From the NCBI RefSeq assembly GCF_001544615.1, contig NZ_FCNV02000001.1, positions 620,001 to 684,000 on the forward strand: a DNA stretch of 64,000 nt, in the 5' to 3' direction. Each line of letters opens with the position of its first letter. The stretch's first letter is position 1. Made by a program: the position numbers and the translations under genes. Source of the stretch: Caballeronia concitans (lineage in GTDB: Bacteria > Pseudomonadota > Gammaproteobacteria > Burkholderiales > Burkholderiaceae). Positions 8,745 to 20,978 of this stretch are shown in pieces. The notes under the pieces were generated by a model. That model was not told the origin of the DNA and did no database searches. It saw only the letters and a program-made list of their open reading frames with translations.

Positions 8745-9314
8745 ATGGAAAGCAGTGTTGGCAGCACGCCGGCGACGTCCGGCGAACGATACGGCATCAC
8801 GGCGATCAGCCTGCACTGGCTGATCGCGTTGCTGATCGTCGGCGGCTTTTATCTCGGCTGGATCATGACCGATATCCCCGGCTTCACGCCGACGAAGCTC
8901 AAGTACTTCTCGTGGCACAAGTGGATCGGCGTGACCGTGTTCGTGCTCGCGGCGCTGCGCCTTGTGTGGCGCGTCACGCATCGCGCGCCCGAGTTGCCTG
9001 TCGGCATGGCGCGCTGGCAGCAGAGCGCGGCGCACGTCACGCATATTCTGCTTTACGTGCTGATGCTCGTGATTCCCGCGTCGGGCTATCTGTACAGCTC
9101 GGCGGCAGGCTTGCAGGTCGTGTACCTCGGCGTGCTGCCGTTGCCGACGATCATCGGGCCGGACAAGGCGCTGAAGGCGACGCTGCGCATCGTGCATGTC
9201 GTGCTGAACTACGGGCTGCTCGTGCTCGTCGTCATGCACGTGCTCGCGGCGCTCAAGCATCATTTCGTCGATCGCGACGGCTTGCTCGGTCGCATGCTTC
9301 CCTTCGTCAAGTAA
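8745..9314 (+). CDS. Cytochrome b561 family protein
   Basis: A 189-aa inner-membrane di-heme b-type cytochrome with four transmembrane helices. Histidines suited to heme ligation appear in each helix region (LHWLIALL early, WHKWIGVT, and late HVVLNY and HVLAALKHH). Bacterial members such as CybB pass electrons between quinol and acceptors including superoxide. The start at 8745 has AGGA about 10 bp upstream; an ATG at 8736 lies too close to it. It is followed by two YceI genes, a frequent association (YceI beside b561), suggesting a shared quinone or isoprenoid role. Confidence 0.9.
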   Translation: MESSVGSTPATSGERYGITAISLHWLIALLIVGGFYLGWIMTDIPGFTPTKLKYFSWHKWIGVTVFVLAALRLVWRVTHRAPELPVGMARWQQSAAHVTHILLYVLMLVIPASGYLYSSAAGLQVVYLGVLPLPTIIGPDKALKATLRIVHVVLNYGLLVLVVMHVLAALKHHFVDRDGLLGRMLPFVK

Positions 9315-9435
9315 GCGGCGCCGATTGTCGATTGTTTCCTCGCAGTTGGCAGGGCGTTTCCGGCCGGCTGTTGGCACCCGCGTGCTTTTCAGATTCAATA
9401 CCCGCTGTTTGTTCGAACCGTTCAAAAAGGCACAC

Positions 9436-9999
9436 ATGAAAGTGAAACTCAACCGTTGGATGCTGGCTGCGGCGGCCGCGACGTCGTTCGCGCTGGCAGC
9501 GGGCGCACAGGCGCAGGTGGATATGGCGAAGAGTTCGGTTGTCGCCACGTCGAAGCAGATGAACGTGCCCACGGACGGCAAGTTCAACAAGTTCAGCGCG
9601 CAGATCGCATTCGATCCGGCGAAGCCGCAGGCGGGCAGCGCGAACATCACCATCGATACGGGCAGCTACGACCTGGGCGACGACGACTACAACAAGCAGG
9701 TGTGCGGCGCGGAATGGTTCGACGCGGCGAAGTATCCGACCGCGACGTTCGTCTCGAGCGCGATCGCGCCGGCGGGCGGCAATCAGTACAAGGTGACGGG
9801 CAAGATCACGATCAAGGGCAAGTCGCAGACGGTGACGGTGCCCGTCACGGTCACGCAGCAGGGCGCGACCGAAACCTTCGACGGCTCCTTGCCGATCAAG
9901 CGCAGCCAGTTCGATATCGGCACCGGCGAATGGAAGGACACGTCCGTCGTCGCGGACGATGTCGTCATCAAGTTTCATATCGTCGCCGCAAAGAAGTGA
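9436..9999 (+). CDS. YceI family periplasmic protein (first copy)
   Basis: A 187-aa periplasmic lipocalin-like protein. A clear signal peptide ends at AQAQ around residue 27, followed by the YceI domain with the typical segments [22 protein letters not shown] and the closing motif where the beta barrel ends. YceI folds bind polyisoprenoid or quinone-type lipids. It sits 121 bp after cytochrome b561 and 56 bp before a second YceI gene. The frame is open upstream of 9436, but the signal peptide fixes the start. Confidence 0.92.
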   Translation: MKVKLNRWMLAAAAATSFALAAGAQAQVDMAKSSVVATSKQMNVPTDGKFNKFSAQIAFDPAKPQAGSANITIDTGSYDLGDDDYNKQVCGAEWFDAAKYPTATFVSSAIAPAGGNQYKVTGKITIKGKSQTVTVPVTVTQQGATETFDGSLPIKRSQFDIGTGEWKDTSVVADDVVIKFHIVAAKK

Positions 10000-10055
10000 G
10001 CGGCGGATCATTCACGCGAGTTCAACGCACAATCACATTCAGTCAGGAGAACAAC

Positions 10056-10634
10056 TTGAATAAACTTTCGATGATCGCAGCGGGCATGCTGGCCGCTGGC
10101 CTGTCGTTCAGCGCGATGGCCGCTGACACGTATCAGCTCGACCCGAACCACACGTACCCGAGCTTCGAGGCGGATCACTTCGGCGGCGTTTCGACGTGGC
10201 GCGGCAAGTTCAACAAGAGCAGCGGCACCGTGGTGCTCGACCGCGCGGCGAAGACCGGCACGGTGGAAGTGAACATCGACATTGCGTCGGTGAACACGGG
10301 CAACGCGAAGCTCGACGAGCATCTGCAAAAGGCCGAGTTCTTCGATGTCGCCAAGTATCCGACCGCGGTCTACAAGGGCACGTCGATTCGCTTCGACGGC
10401 GACAAGCCCGCGGAAGTCATCGGCACGCTGACGATGCACGGCGTCACGAAGCCGCTCAACCTGAAGATCGAGAGCTTCAAGTGCTTCGTCAATCCGATGA
10501 TGAAGAAGGAAGTCTGCGGCACGGAAGCGACGGCGACGTTCGATCGCGGCGACTTCGGCATGGATTACGGCAAGTCGTATGGCTTCAGCCTGAAGACGGT
10601 GCTGCATATCCAGGCGGAAGGCGTGAAGCAGTAA
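10056..10634 (+). CDS. YceI family periplasmic protein (second copy, TTG start)
   Basis: A 192-aa YceI protein with its own signal peptide (ends near AMAA, about residue 22), then [21 protein letters not shown], the classical YceI opening. A perfect AGGAGA at 10045-10050 lies 5 nt before TTG at 10056, whereas the next ATG at 10071 is 20 nt away, so TTG initiation is well supported. A longer frame runs back through the first yceI gene but is a shadow there. It closes the b561-yceI-yceI unit with a strong terminator. Confidence 0.9.
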   Translation: MNKLSMIAAGMLAAGLSFSAMAADTYQLDPNHTYPSFEADHFGGVSTWRGKFNKSSGTVVLDRAAKTGTVEVNIDIASVNTGNAKLDEHLQKAEFFDVAKYPTAVYKGTSIRFDGDKPAEVIGTLTMHGVTKPLNLKIESFKCFVNPMMKKEVCGTEATATFDRGDFGMDYGKSYGFSLKTVLHIQAEGVKQ

Positions 10635-10651
10635 GCATCGCGCATCAAAGT

Positions 10652-10690
10652 AAAAAAGCGGCCGGTCTGTGAAAGACCGGCCGCTTTTTT
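10652..10690. terminator. Bidirectional terminator between yceI and secF
   Basis: A long perfect stem (AAAAAAGCGGCCGGTCT against its complement) with a 5-nt loop and A/T runs on both sides. It serves both the plus-strand yceI unit and the minus-strand secF end at 10713. Confidence 0.92.
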
Positions 10691-10712
10691 CATGCTTGCG
10701 TCGCGCGTGGAT

Positions 10713-11663
10713 TCAGACCTGCGCGCCCGCGTTCGGATCGTTCGGATCGAACTTGTCTTTCTTGTCCTTGATCAGATCCTCGCGCTTCACGCCGAACCAC
10801 ATGGCGAGCGCGGCGGCCACGAACACCGACGAATAGATACCGAACAGAATACCGACGGTGAGCGCGAGCGCGAAGTAATGCAGCGTCGGACCGCCGAAGA
10901 AGAACATCGACAGCACCATCATTTCCGTACAGCCGTGGGTGATGATGGTTCGCGACATCGTGCTCGTGATCGCGTGGTTGATGACTTCGATCACCGTCAT
11001 CTTGCGCTGCTTGCGGAAGGTTTCGCGAATCCGGTCGAAGATAACCACCGACTCGTTCACCGAATAGCCGAGCACCGCGAGAATCGCCGCCAGCACCGAA
11101 AGCGAGAACTCCCACTGGAAGTAGGCGAAGAAGCCGAGAATGATCACCACGTCGTGCAGGTTGGCGATGATGCCCGCCACCGCGTACTTCCACTCGAAGC
11201 GAAACGACAGATAGATCACGATGCCGATCACCACGCACGCGAGCGCCGCGAGCCCGTTGGTGACCAGTTCCTTGCCCACCTGCGGACCGACGAACTCCAC
11301 GCGCTGCAAGCTCACCTGCGGGTCGTTGGCCTTGAGCGCGCCCATGACCTGTTCGCTTTGCTGCGCGGACGTCAGCCCTTGCTTGAGCGGCAGGCGGATG
11401 AGCACGTCGCGCGAGGTGCCGAAGTTCTGCACTTGCGCGTCGGCGTAGCCTAAGCGGGCCATCGTGCCGCGCACGGGTTCGAGCGGCACGGCTTGCGGAT
11501 ACTGCACCTCGACGACCGTCCCGCCGGTGAACTCCACCGACAGATGCAGCCCGCGATGCACGAGGAAGAACACGGCCGCGAGAAACGTGATGAGCGAGAT
11601 CGCGTTGAAAATCAACGCGCGCTCCATCAGCGGCAAGTCACGGCGAATGCGGAAGAATTCCAT
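10713..11663 (-). CDS. secF: Protein translocase subunit SecF
   Basis: A 316-aa inner-membrane protein, partner of SecD in the SecDF complex that uses the proton-motive force to pull preproteins through SecYEG. It has an N-terminal transmembrane helix (residues 16-36), the SecF signature HLSVEFTGGTVVEVQYP, a periplasmic domain, then five helices containing the conserved GYSVNESVVIFDRIRE segment. Length is standard. It starts 18 bp after secD and ends the queA-tgt-yajC-secD-secF cluster. Confidence 0.97.
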   Translation of the reverse strand: MEFFRIRRDLPLMERALIFNAISLITFLAAVFFLVHRGLHLSVEFTGGTVVEVQYPQAVPLEPVRGTMARLGYADAQVQNFGTSRDVLIRLPLKQGLTSAQQSEQVMGALKANDPQVSLQRVEFVGPQVGKELVTNGLAALACVVIGIVIYLSFRFEWKYAVAGIIANLHDVVIILGFFAYFQWEFSLSVLAAILAVLGYSVNESVVIFDRIRETFRKQRKMTVIEVINHAITSTMSRTIITHGCTEMMVLSMFFFGGPTLHYFALALTVGILFGIYSSVFVAAALAMWFGVKREDLIKDKKDKFDPNDPNAGAQV

Positions 11664-11681
11664 GTTTCGTTGCTCCGGGGC

Positions 11682-13748
11682 TCAGTGGGACGAACCCGGT
11701 TTCTGTTGATCGACGCCCGGACCCGAGCGGCGTCGCACCGTCGGCTTGCCGGCGCGCGCGGGCTTCTGGGCCGCCGCGCGCGGCGCGACCGGCGCGGTCT
11801 TCGTCTTGCCTTGCGCAGTGGTCACGATCTCGTCGACGGGGGAATCGTCGCCGCGCTGCGCCGCCAGATAAGCCGCTGCGGCCGCTTCGCCGCTCGCGCC
11901 TTCCGGACGCCACACCTGGCCGATCGCCAGCGACTTCAGCTTCTTCTTGCCGCCGTACCACAGGTTCACGAGGCCGCGCGAGAAGAACACGGCCGAGAAC
12001 ATCGACGTCAGAATGCCGATGCAGTGCACGACCGCGAAGCCGCGCACCGGACCGGAGCCGAACGCGAGCAGCGCGAGACCGGCGATCAGCGTGGTGACGT
12101 TCGAATCGAGAATGGTCGCCCACGCGTGCTTGAAGCCTTCCTGAATCGCGGTCTGCGGCGGCGCGCCGTTGCGCAGTTCTTCGCGGATGCGCTCGTTGAT
12201 CAGCACGTTCGCGTCGATCGCCATACCGAGCGCGAGCGCGATAGCCGCGATGCCCGGCAGCGTCAGCGTGGCCTGCAGCATCGAGAGAATCGCGACGAGC
12301 AGCAGCAGGTTGACCGACAGCGAGAGCATCGAGATCAGGCCGAACAGCAGGTAGTACACGACCATGAAGACGGCGATCGCGGCGAAGCCGTACGTGACCG
12401 AATCGAAGCCCTTCTTGATGTTGTCGGCGCCGAGGCTCGGTCCGACCGTGCGTTCCTCGATGATGTCCATCGGCGCGGCGAGCGAACCGGCGCGCAGCAG
12501 CAGCGCGAGATCGGTTGCGGCTTGCGGCGTCGGCTGACCGGTGATCTGGAAGCGGTCGCCCAGTTCGGACTGGATGGTCGCCACCGTCAGCACTTCGCCC
12601 TTGCCCTTTTCGAAGAGCACCATCGCCATCGGCTTGCCGATGTTCTCGCGCGACACCGCCGCCACCGCGCGGCCGCCGGCCGAGTCGAGGCGGATGTTCA
12701 CGGACGGGCGCTGATGATCGTCGAAGCCCGCCGACGCGTCGATGATGCGGTCGCCGGTGAAGATCACTTGCTTCCTCAGCAGCACGTTGCGGTCGCCCTG
12801 CTTGAACGCTTCGTCGCCGGGCGGCACGGGATCGTTCGCGCCGATGTACGTGTTGACCGGATCGGCCAGGCGCGCTTCGAGCGTCGCCGTGCGGCCGATG
12901 ATGTCCTTCGCCTTCGCCGTGTCCTGCACGCCCGGCAGCTCGACCACGATGCGGTCCGCGCCCTGTTGCTGGATCACCGGCTCCGCGACGCCGAGTTCGT
13001 TCACGCGATTATGCAGCGTCGTGATGTTCTGCTTGAGCGCGCCGTCTTCGACGGTCCGCTGCGTCGCCGCCGAGAACGTGCCGACGACCTGATAGCCGTC
13101 GCCGCCCTGACGCGTCGTCCATTGCAGTTCGGAAACGCCGGTGGTCAGCAGCGTGCGCGCGTTGCCGGCCACGGCCTGATCCGAAAAATTCACGACGACC
13201 GATTGCCCGACGCGGCTCACGCCGCCATCGCGGACGTTGCGGTCGCGCAAGTAAGTGCGCGCGTCCGCTGCGTCGGAGTCGAGCTTCTTGTTCAGCGCGC
13301 CGGCCATGTCCACTTGCAAGAGGAAGTGGACGCCGCCGCGCAGGTCGAGGCCGAGGTACATCGGCAGCGCGTGCAGCGCCGTCAGCCAGCGCGGCGAGGC
13401 GCTTTGCAGATTCAGCGCGACGATGAATTGCGGATCGGTCGGGTCGCTGTTCAGCGTTTTCGTCAGCAGGTCCTTCACGCGCAACTGCGTGTCGGTGTCC
13501 TTCAGGCGCACGCGAATATTGGCGTTCGTCTGCGAGTTGTCGAACGTGACTTCGTCCGCGGCGATCTTGCTGGCAGCGAGCGCGCCTTCGACATTGGCGA
13601 GCGTCGACGAATCGAGCTTGACCGTTGCCTTGCCGCTCGACACCTGCACTGCGGGCGCTTCGCCGAAGAAGTTGGGGAGCGTGTACACGAGGCCGATGAC
13701 GAGCGCCACCAGCATCACGACATACTTCCAGAGGGGATAACGATTCAT
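11682..13748 (-). CDS. secD: Protein translocase subunit SecD
   Basis: A 688-aa inner-membrane protein. It has a first transmembrane helix (residues 8-28), a large periplasmic P1 region containing the DLRGGVHFLLQVDM motif, and five C-terminal helices with the family sequence ALALGMAIDANVLINERIREEL. Together with SecF and YajC it completes export. An extra alanine/arginine/proline-rich cytoplasmic tail of about 65 residues follows the last helix. Genes yajC, secD and secF are adjacent in the usual order. Confidence 0.97.
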   Translation of the reverse strand: MNRYPLWKYVVMLVALVIGLVYTLPNFFGEAPAVQVSSGKATVKLDSSTLANVEGALAASKIAADEVTFDNSQTNANIRVRLKDTDTQLRVKDLLTKTLNSDPTDPQFIVALNLQSASPRWLTALHALPMYLGLDLRGGVHFLLQVDMAGALNKKLDSDAADARTYLRDRNVRDGGVSRVGQSVVVNFSDQAVAGNARTLLTTGVSELQWTTRQGGDGYQVVGTFSAATQRTVEDGALKQNITTLHNRVNELGVAEPVIQQQGADRIVVELPGVQDTAKAKDIIGRTATLEARLADPVNTYIGANDPVPPGDEAFKQGDRNVLLRKQVIFTGDRIIDASAGFDDHQRPSVNIRLDSAGGRAVAAVSRENIGKPMAMVLFEKGKGEVLTVATIQSELGDRFQITGQPTPQAATDLALLLRAGSLAAPMDIIEERTVGPSLGADNIKKGFDSVTYGFAAIAVFMVVYYLLFGLISMLSLSVNLLLLVAILSMLQATLTLPGIAAIALALGMAIDANVLINERIREELRNGAPPQTAIQEGFKHAWATILDSNVTTLIAGLALLAFGSGPVRGFAVVHCIGILTSMFSAVFFSRGLVNLWYGGKKKLKSLAIGQVWRPEGASGEAAAAAYLAAQRGDDSPVDEIVTTAQGKTKTAPVAPRAAAQKPARAGKPTVRRRSGPGVDQQKPGSSH

Positions 13749-13878
13749 GGGGATGGCCGAACGGAAAGTTGGCTTCGGAGGAGAGGGCGTCCGGCGTTAT
13801 GCGCGACGAGCCGGCTGAACTGGCTCGGGGACTCGGAGGGCTCGGAGCGAGGCCGCGCCGGACGCGGAAATACGGGCC

Positions 13879-14208
13879 TTACAGCGATTTGATCGTGCCC
13901 TTCGGGAGAATGGTCGTGACGGCCGCCTTCTGCACGGTGATCTCCGTGCCCTCGGCGATTTCGACGCCCACATACGCTTCCGACACCTTCGTGACCTTGC
14001 CGACGATGCCGCCGTTCGTCACCACTTCATCGCCCTTGGCCATGGCCGCGAGCATGTTGCGATGTTCCTTCTGACGCTTCATCTGCGGACGGATCATGAT
14101 GAAGTACAGCACCGCGAACATCAGGATCAGCGGCAGGAAGCTCATCAGGCTCGATTCCGCGCTGCCCGCGGTGGCGCCTTGTGCAAAGGCATTGGAAATG
14201 AACGACAC
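13879..14208 (-). CDS. yajC: Preprotein translocase subunit YajC
   Basis: A 109-aa single-pass membrane protein of the SecDF-YajC complex. It shows one hydrophobic helix (about residues 22-42, LPLILMFAVLYFIMIRPQMKRQKEH), then a small cytoplasmic domain (GDEVVTNGGIVGKV). A GTG at 14208 lies 6 nt after GGAGAG and begins the typical SFISNAFAQ, so I prefer it to the more distal ATG that would add 12 residues. It sits between tgt and secD. Confidence 0.94.
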   Translation of the reverse strand: MSFISNAFAQGATAGSAESSLMSFLPLILMFAVLYFIMIRPQMKRQKEHRNMLAAMAKGDEVVTNGGIVGKVTKVSEAYVGVEIAEGTEITVQKAAVTTILPKGTIKSL

Positions 14209-14411
14209 GTTGGTCTCTCCGTTATACGTCGAAAATACGTTCAAAAACTAGGTCAGAAATTAGCCGGGTATTCTACCACCCGCCCATGCCGCAAAGCCTC
14301 CGGAATGCGCTTTGGCATCAAGCCGTTACCGCATGTCGAGGGCGTTCGCGAGCGACGGAAAGGCAATTGTAATCTGTCGCCGCATCGCGACGGCGGATTG
14401 TGGATGATTCG

Positions 14412-16666
<2,255 letters not shown>

Positions 16667-16756
16667 GGCTGGAAGTCGCACGAACGAAGGCGCAAACAGG
16701 CTAAAACAGCATGAAACGCGCCGACAAACCTCATATTGTACTTGCGAAGAGATTAG

Positions 16757-18961
16757 ATGCCCTTGTCCGACCGCCGCGTGGCCGCCTCGACCGATCCGCT
16801 GACCGCCGAGCCGAGCGCCGCAAGCGACGCGCCGCGCGCCGCCGCCGCCGCCGCGCCCGCGCGCAAGAAGGCGAAAGCGGAGGAAAAGCCGAAGCCCGTC
16901 GTCAAGACGGCGGACAAGCTCGCGAGGCTCGGGCTCAAGTCGGACATCGACCTCGTGCTGCATTTGCCGATGCGCTACGAGGACGAAACCTCGCTCACGC
17001 CGATCGCCGAACTCATTCCCGGCGACAACGGGCAGACCGAAGGCATCGTTTTCGACAACGAGATTGCCTACCGTCCGCGCCGCCAGTTGCTCGTCAAGAT
17101 TCACGACGACGCCGGCGACGAACTCACGCTGCGCTTTCTCAACTTCTACGGGTCGCAGGTCAAGCAAATGGCCATCGGCACGCGGCTGCGCGTGCGCGGC
17201 GACGTGCGCGGCGGATTTTTCGGACTGGAGATGGTGCATCCGGCCGTGCGTCCCGTCGATGAAGACACGCCGCTGCCGCAAGCGCTCACGCCCGTTTATC
17301 CGGCGACGGCGGGCATCTCGCAGGCGTATTTGCGCAAGGCGATCGACAACGCGCTCGCCCGCGTGTCGTTGCCGGAACTGCTTCCGGAGCCGATCGCGCG
17401 GGCGCATCTCGCGCCGCTCAACGTGCCGGGCCTCTTCGACGCCGTGAAGACGCTGCATCATCCGCGCGCGGATTCGGACGAGACCGCGCTCATCGACGGC
17501 ACGCATCCCGCGTGGACGCGCATCAAGTTCGAGGAACTGCTCGCGCAGCAGTTGTCGCTCAAGCGCGCGCATGCCGAGCGACGCACGCGCGCCGCGCCCG
17601 CGATGCCGCGCCGTTCCGCCGACGACGCCGATTCGCTCGTCGTGCGCCTGCTGCGCGCGCTGCCGTTTCGGCTGACTGGCGCGCAGGAGCGCGTGTGCGC
17701 GGAAATCGCGGGCGAAATGACGCTCGCGCATCCGATGCAGCGTCTGTTGCAAGGCGATGTCGGCAGCGGCAAGACCATCGTCGCTGCGCTGGCGGCGGCG
17801 CAGGCCATCGACGCGGGTTATCAGGCCGCGCTCATGGCGCCGACCGAGATTCTCGCGGAGCAGCACGCGCGCAAGCTGCGCGGGTGGCTGGAGCCGCTCG
17901 GTGTTACCGTCGCGTGGCTCGCGGGCAGTCTGAAGGCGAAGGAAAAGCGCGCGGCCAACGAAGCGGCGGCGCTCGGCACCGCGCAACTCGTGATCGGCAC
18001 GCACGCGATCATTCAGGACGCGGTGGAGTTCGCGCGCCTCGGGCTCGTGATCGTGGACGAGCAGCATCGCTTCGGCGTCGCGCAGCGGCTGGCGTTGCGC
18101 GCGAAGGCGCAGAACGCGGCGGACGGCCGGCACGACTTCCAGCCGCATCAACTGATGATGTCCGCCACGCCGATTCCCCGCACGCTCGCCATGACCTACT
18201 ACGCCGATCTCGACGTATCGACCATCGACGAACTGCCGCCGGGCCGCACGCCGATTCTCACGAAGGTCGTGTCGGATGGCCGGCGCGACGAGATCATCGG
18301 CCGCGTGCGCGAGGCGGCGCTGACGGGGCGCCAGGTCTATTGGGTCTGTCCGCTCATCGAAGAGAGCGAAACGCTGCAACTTCAAACGGCCGTCGAGACT
18401 TACGAGACGCTCGTCGCGGCGCTGCCCGAGTTGCGCGTCGGGCTGGTTCATGGCCGGCTCGCGCCCGCCGAAAAAGCCGCGGTGATGGACGCCTTCGCGC
18501 GCAACGAAGTGCAATTGCTCGTCGCCACGACGGTGATCGAAGTCGGCGTCGATGTGCCGAACGCGTCGCTGATGGTGATCGAGCACGCGGAGCGCTTCGG
18601 GCTCGCGCAGTTGCATCAGCTGCGCGGGCGCGTGGGGCGGGGCAGCGCGGCTTCCGTGTGCGTGCTGATGTACTCGAATCCGCTTTCGCAGACGGCGCGC
18701 GCACGCCTCCAAACGATGCGCGAAACCACGGACGGCTTCGAAATCGCCCGGCGCGATCTCGAAATTCGCGGTCCCGGCGAGTTTCTCGGCGCGCGGCAAT
18801 CGGGCGAAGCGATGCTGCGCTTCGCCAGTCTCGAAAACGACGGCTGGCTCATTGAACCCGCGCGTGAGGCGGCGGAGCAGATGCTGAACGCGTTTCCGGA
18901 TGCGGTCACGCGGCATCTCGCGCGCTGGCTCGGCGCGCGCGAGCATTATCTGAAGGCTTAG
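16757..18961 (+). CDS. recG: ATP-dependent DNA helicase RecG
   Basis: A 734-aa branch-migration helicase that reverses stalled replication forks and processes Holliday junctions. It has an alanine/lysine-rich N-terminal extension of about 45 residues, a wedge (OB-fold) domain, Walker A GDVGSGKT, a DEQH box (DEQHRFG), and the C-terminal helicase and TRG segments ([12 protein letters not shown]). Length is slightly above E. coli RecG because of the N-terminal extension. It stands alone on the plus strand between queA and oxyR. Confidence 0.97.
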   Translation: MPLSDRRVAASTDPLTAEPSAASDAPRAAAAAAPARKKAKAEEKPKPVVKTADKLARLGLKSDIDLVLHLPMRYEDETSLTPIAELIPGDNGQTEGIVFDNEIAYRPRRQLLVKIHDDAGDELTLRFLNFYGSQVKQMAIGTRLRVRGDVRGGFFGLEMVHPAVRPVDEDTPLPQALTPVYPATAGISQAYLRKAIDNALARVSLPELLPEPIARAHLAPLNVPGLFDAVKTLHHPRADSDETALIDGTHPAWTRIKFEELLAQQLSLKRAHAERRTRAAPAMPRRSADDADSLVVRLLRALPFRLTGAQERVCAEIAGEMTLAHPMQRLLQGDVGSGKTIVAALAAAQAIDAGYQAALMAPTEILAEQHARKLRGWLEPLGVTVAWLAGSLKAKEKRAANEAAALGTAQLVIGTHAIIQDAVEFARLGLVIVDEQHRFGVAQRLALRAKAQNAADGRHDFQPHQLMMSATPIPRTLAMTYYADLDVSTIDELPPGRTPILTKVVSDGRRDEIIGRVREAALTGRQVYWVCPLIEESETLQLQTAVETYETLVAALPELRVGLVHGRLAPAEKAAVMDAFARNEVQLLVATTVIEVGVDVPNASLMVIEHAERFGLAQLHQLRGRVGRGSAASVCVLMYSNPLSQTARARLQTMRETTDGFEIARRDLEIRGPGEFLGARQSGEAMLRFASLENDGWLIEPAREAAEQMLNAFPDAVTRHLARWLGAREHYLKA

Positions 18962-19121
18962 GTGAAGAACTAGATTCGTTCTTGTCTGTCCCTATTGATT
19001 ACCGCAACGTGCAGCGGGTACGACAAGACGCCGCGCGCGCCGCTACAACTCTGGTTGTCGAACCGGCGTGCACGGGTGTATAACTTCAACCTATTGAATC
19101 CAAGTCTTTCATTGGCCCCCA

Positions 19122-20081
19122 ATGACGCTTACTGAATTGAAGTACATCGTCGCGGTTGCGCGCGAGCGGCACTTCGGCCGCGCCGCCGAGGCGTGCTTCG
19201 TCAGCCAGCCGACGCTGTCGGTGGCAATCAAGAAACTCGAAGACGAGCTCAACGTGCAGATCTTCGAGCGCGGCACGAGCGAAGTCAGCGTCACGCCGAT
19301 CGGCGAGCAGATCGTCACGCAGGCGCAGCGCGTGCTCGAACAGACGCTCGCCATCAAGGAAATCGCGAAGCAGGGCAAGGACCCGCTGGTCGGCCCGCTG
19401 CGGCTGGGCGTCATCTACACGATCGGGCCGTATCTGCTGCCGACGCTCGTCAAGCAGATGATCAAATCGGTCCCGCAGATGCCGCTGATGCTTCAGGAAA
19501 ACTACACGCTCAAGCTGATCGAGCTTCTGAAGCAAGGCGAAATCGATGTCGCGATCATGGCGCTGCCGTTCCCCGAAACCGGGCTGATGGTGCGCGCCCT
19601 GTACGACGAGCCGTTCGTCGTCGCGATGCCTTCGGGTCACGCCTGGGAAAACCGCAGCAAAATCGACGCGGACGATCTCAAGCAGGAAACCATGCTGCTG
19701 CTCGGCAGCGGCCATTGCTTCCGCGATCACGTTTTAGGCGTGTGTCCGGAATTGATGCGCTTTTCGCAGAATGCGGACGGCATTCAAAAGACGTTCGAAG
19801 GATCGTCGCTGGAAACGATCCGGCATATGGTGGCGAGCGGCGTCGGAATTACGGTGCTGCCGCGCATGTCGGTGATGGAAGTGAAGCCGAAAGCGGCGGG
19901 CATCGATGCCGGATTGCTCAGCTACGTTCCGTTCGACGATCCCGTGCCGGACCGGCGCGTGGTGCTCGCGTGGCGCAAGAGCTTCACGCGGATGCCCGCC
20001 ATCGACGCAATCAGCGATGCCATCGCCGCTTGCGATTTGCCGGGCGTGAAGAAACTGGATATTCCGGTGGCGGTGAATTAG
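19122..20081 (+). CDS. oxyR: Hydrogen peroxide-inducible regulator OxyR
   Basis: A 319-aa LysR-family peroxide sensor. The N-terminal winged helix-turn-helix (residues 1-60) includes FGRAAEACFVSQPTLSVAIKKLE. The two redox cysteines are at exactly the E. coli positions, Cys199 and Cys208, in GHCFRDHVLGVC; oxidation to a disulfide switches the activator on. The neighbourhood (catalase and dps within 3.3 kb) matches the classical OxyR regulon. It ends in a strong terminator. Confidence 0.96.
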   Translation: MTLTELKYIVAVARERHFGRAAEACFVSQPTLSVAIKKLEDELNVQIFERGTSEVSVTPIGEQIVTQAQRVLEQTLAIKEIAKQGKDPLVGPLRLGVIYTIGPYLLPTLVKQMIKSVPQMPLMLQENYTLKLIELLKQGEIDVAIMALPFPETGLMVRALYDEPFVVAMPSGHAWENRSKIDADDLKQETMLLLGSGHCFRDHVLGVCPELMRFSQNADGIQKTFEGSSLETIRHMVASGVGITVLPRMSVMEVKPKAAGIDAGLLSYVPFDDPVPDRRVVLAWRKSFTRMPAIDAISDAIAACDLPGVKKLDIPVAVN

Positions 20082-20103
20082 TCGAATTCTTGCTTTTTCG
20101 GAC

Positions 20104-20134
20104 AAAAGCCGCGTTTCTGGACGCGGCTTTTTTT
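20104..20134 (+). terminator. Terminator after oxyR
   Basis: AAGCCGCGT and ACGCGGCTT form a perfect 9-bp stem with loop TTCTGG, followed by seven or more Ts, 25 bp after the oxyR stop. Confidence 0.9.
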
Positions 20135-20293
20135 ATTCTTCCGGTTTCTAATGAAGCACGGCGAGCGAATTTGTACTTTTTGGTGAACCAAGGCTTTTGT
20201 GTTCCCGCCGCCCGCGAACCCCATTTTAAAATCATTTCCCGCTGACGCGGCGCCCGGCCGCGCGGCATATATCAAAATAAAAGGAAAAGCCAA

Positions 20294-20665
20294 ATGGGGT
20301 TTTTTGAGGCAATTCGCATATCCATGTTCCAGAAATACGCGACCTTTGAGGGACGGGCGCGTCGCGCCGAATACTGGTACTTCTACCTTTTCATGATCAT
20401 CGCCTCGACGGCGCTAATAGTACTTGCCGGCATGGAACGAGATTCGCTGCTCGCGTTGTCGATTATCTTCATCGCATCTCTCGCTTTCATCCTGCCGAGC
20501 TTGGCGGTAACGGTTCGTCGGTTGCACGATACCGACCGCTCCGGCTGGGCGCTGCTCATCGGCTGCATTCCAGTAATCGGCGGAATTCTCATGCTGGTCT
20601 GGTCTTGCTCGCGCGGTACGCCCGGCGTGAATCGCTTTGGATCCGATCCGCTCAACGAAGTCTGA
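20294..20665 (+). CDS. DUF805 family membrane protein
   Basis: A 123-aa inner-membrane protein. The DUF805 signature is visible as FEGRARRAEYWYFYLF near residues 18-33 and RRLHDTDRSGWALL near residues 74-87, with three to four hydrophobic helices between and after. The family (E. coli YhaH/YhaI) has no assigned reaction. AAGGA about 10 bp upstream supports the start. The gene and its flanks are noticeably richer in A+T than neighbours. It stands alone between oxyR and the catalase, with terminators on both sides. Confidence 0.88.
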   Translation: MGFFEAIRISMFQKYATFEGRARRAEYWYFYLFMIIASTALIVLAGMERDSLLALSIIFIASLAFILPSLAVTVRRLHDTDRSGWALLIGCIPVIGGILMLVWSCSRGTPGVNRFGSDPLNEV

Positions 20666-20691
20666 CGCACGACCGCGCGCAGCAGCACAGG

Positions 20692-20719
20692 AACGGCCCG
20701 CCTTCGCGCGGGCCGTTTT
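20692..20719 (+). terminator. Terminator after the DUF805 gene
   Basis: AACGGCCCGC and GCGGGCCGTT pair perfectly over 10 bp around a 6-nt loop and are followed by a short T-run, 26 bp after the stop of the DUF805 gene. Confidence 0.82.
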
Positions 20720-20833
20720 CGTTGGTGCCGTACGAAACGCTGTGCTTGCCTATCAAATAGATAAAATTAATCAAATTAAAATGATCGATAGATTTCGATA
20801 TGCTTCCTTCTCCAGTCAGCCAGGAGAGAAGCG

Positions 20834-20932
20834 ATGACCCCGCACCCGTCACAACCGCGCGTCATGACCATGTGGTCCGAACTGCGCGGCGTCGCGCTTC
20901 ACGTTCTGGCCGACTTCGCCCGCACCGCGTGA
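20834..20932 (+). CDS. Candidate 32-aa leader ORF upstream of catalase
   Basis: A 33-codon ORF ([20 protein letters not shown] and 12 more residues) starting 5 nt after a near-perfect AGGAGAG at 20822-20828 and ending 46 bp before the catalase ATG. The strong Shine-Dalgarno sequence is the main evidence; the peptide resembles no family I recognise and has an amphipathic C-terminal half. It could be a true small protein, a translated leader that couples to or regulates katA, or chance. It lies downstream of an AT-rich promoter-like block (20750-20800). Confidence 0.45.
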   Translation: MTPHPSQPRVMTMWSELRGVALHVLADFARTA

Positions 20933-20978
20933 GCGACGCATCCCTCATCCCAAGCGAACACAAACCAGGAGTATCACG

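Noticed and set aside
11493-13892. A 799-codon frame antisense to secD/secF
   Set aside because: Composition is Arg/His-rich and the opposite strand is unmistakably secD and secF.
20746-20765. A fourth copy of the TetR operator upstream of katA (CCTATCAAATAGAT)
   Set aside because: Only the ATAGAT half matches; the left half reads CTTGCC, so it does not fit ATCTAY-N6-RTAGAT.
20750-20810. A tandem OxyR box (ATAG-N7-CTAT repeats) upstream of the catalase gene
   Set aside because: The AT-rich block has ATAG and CTAT words but not at the required spacing; regulation by OxyR is left as inference from gene context.
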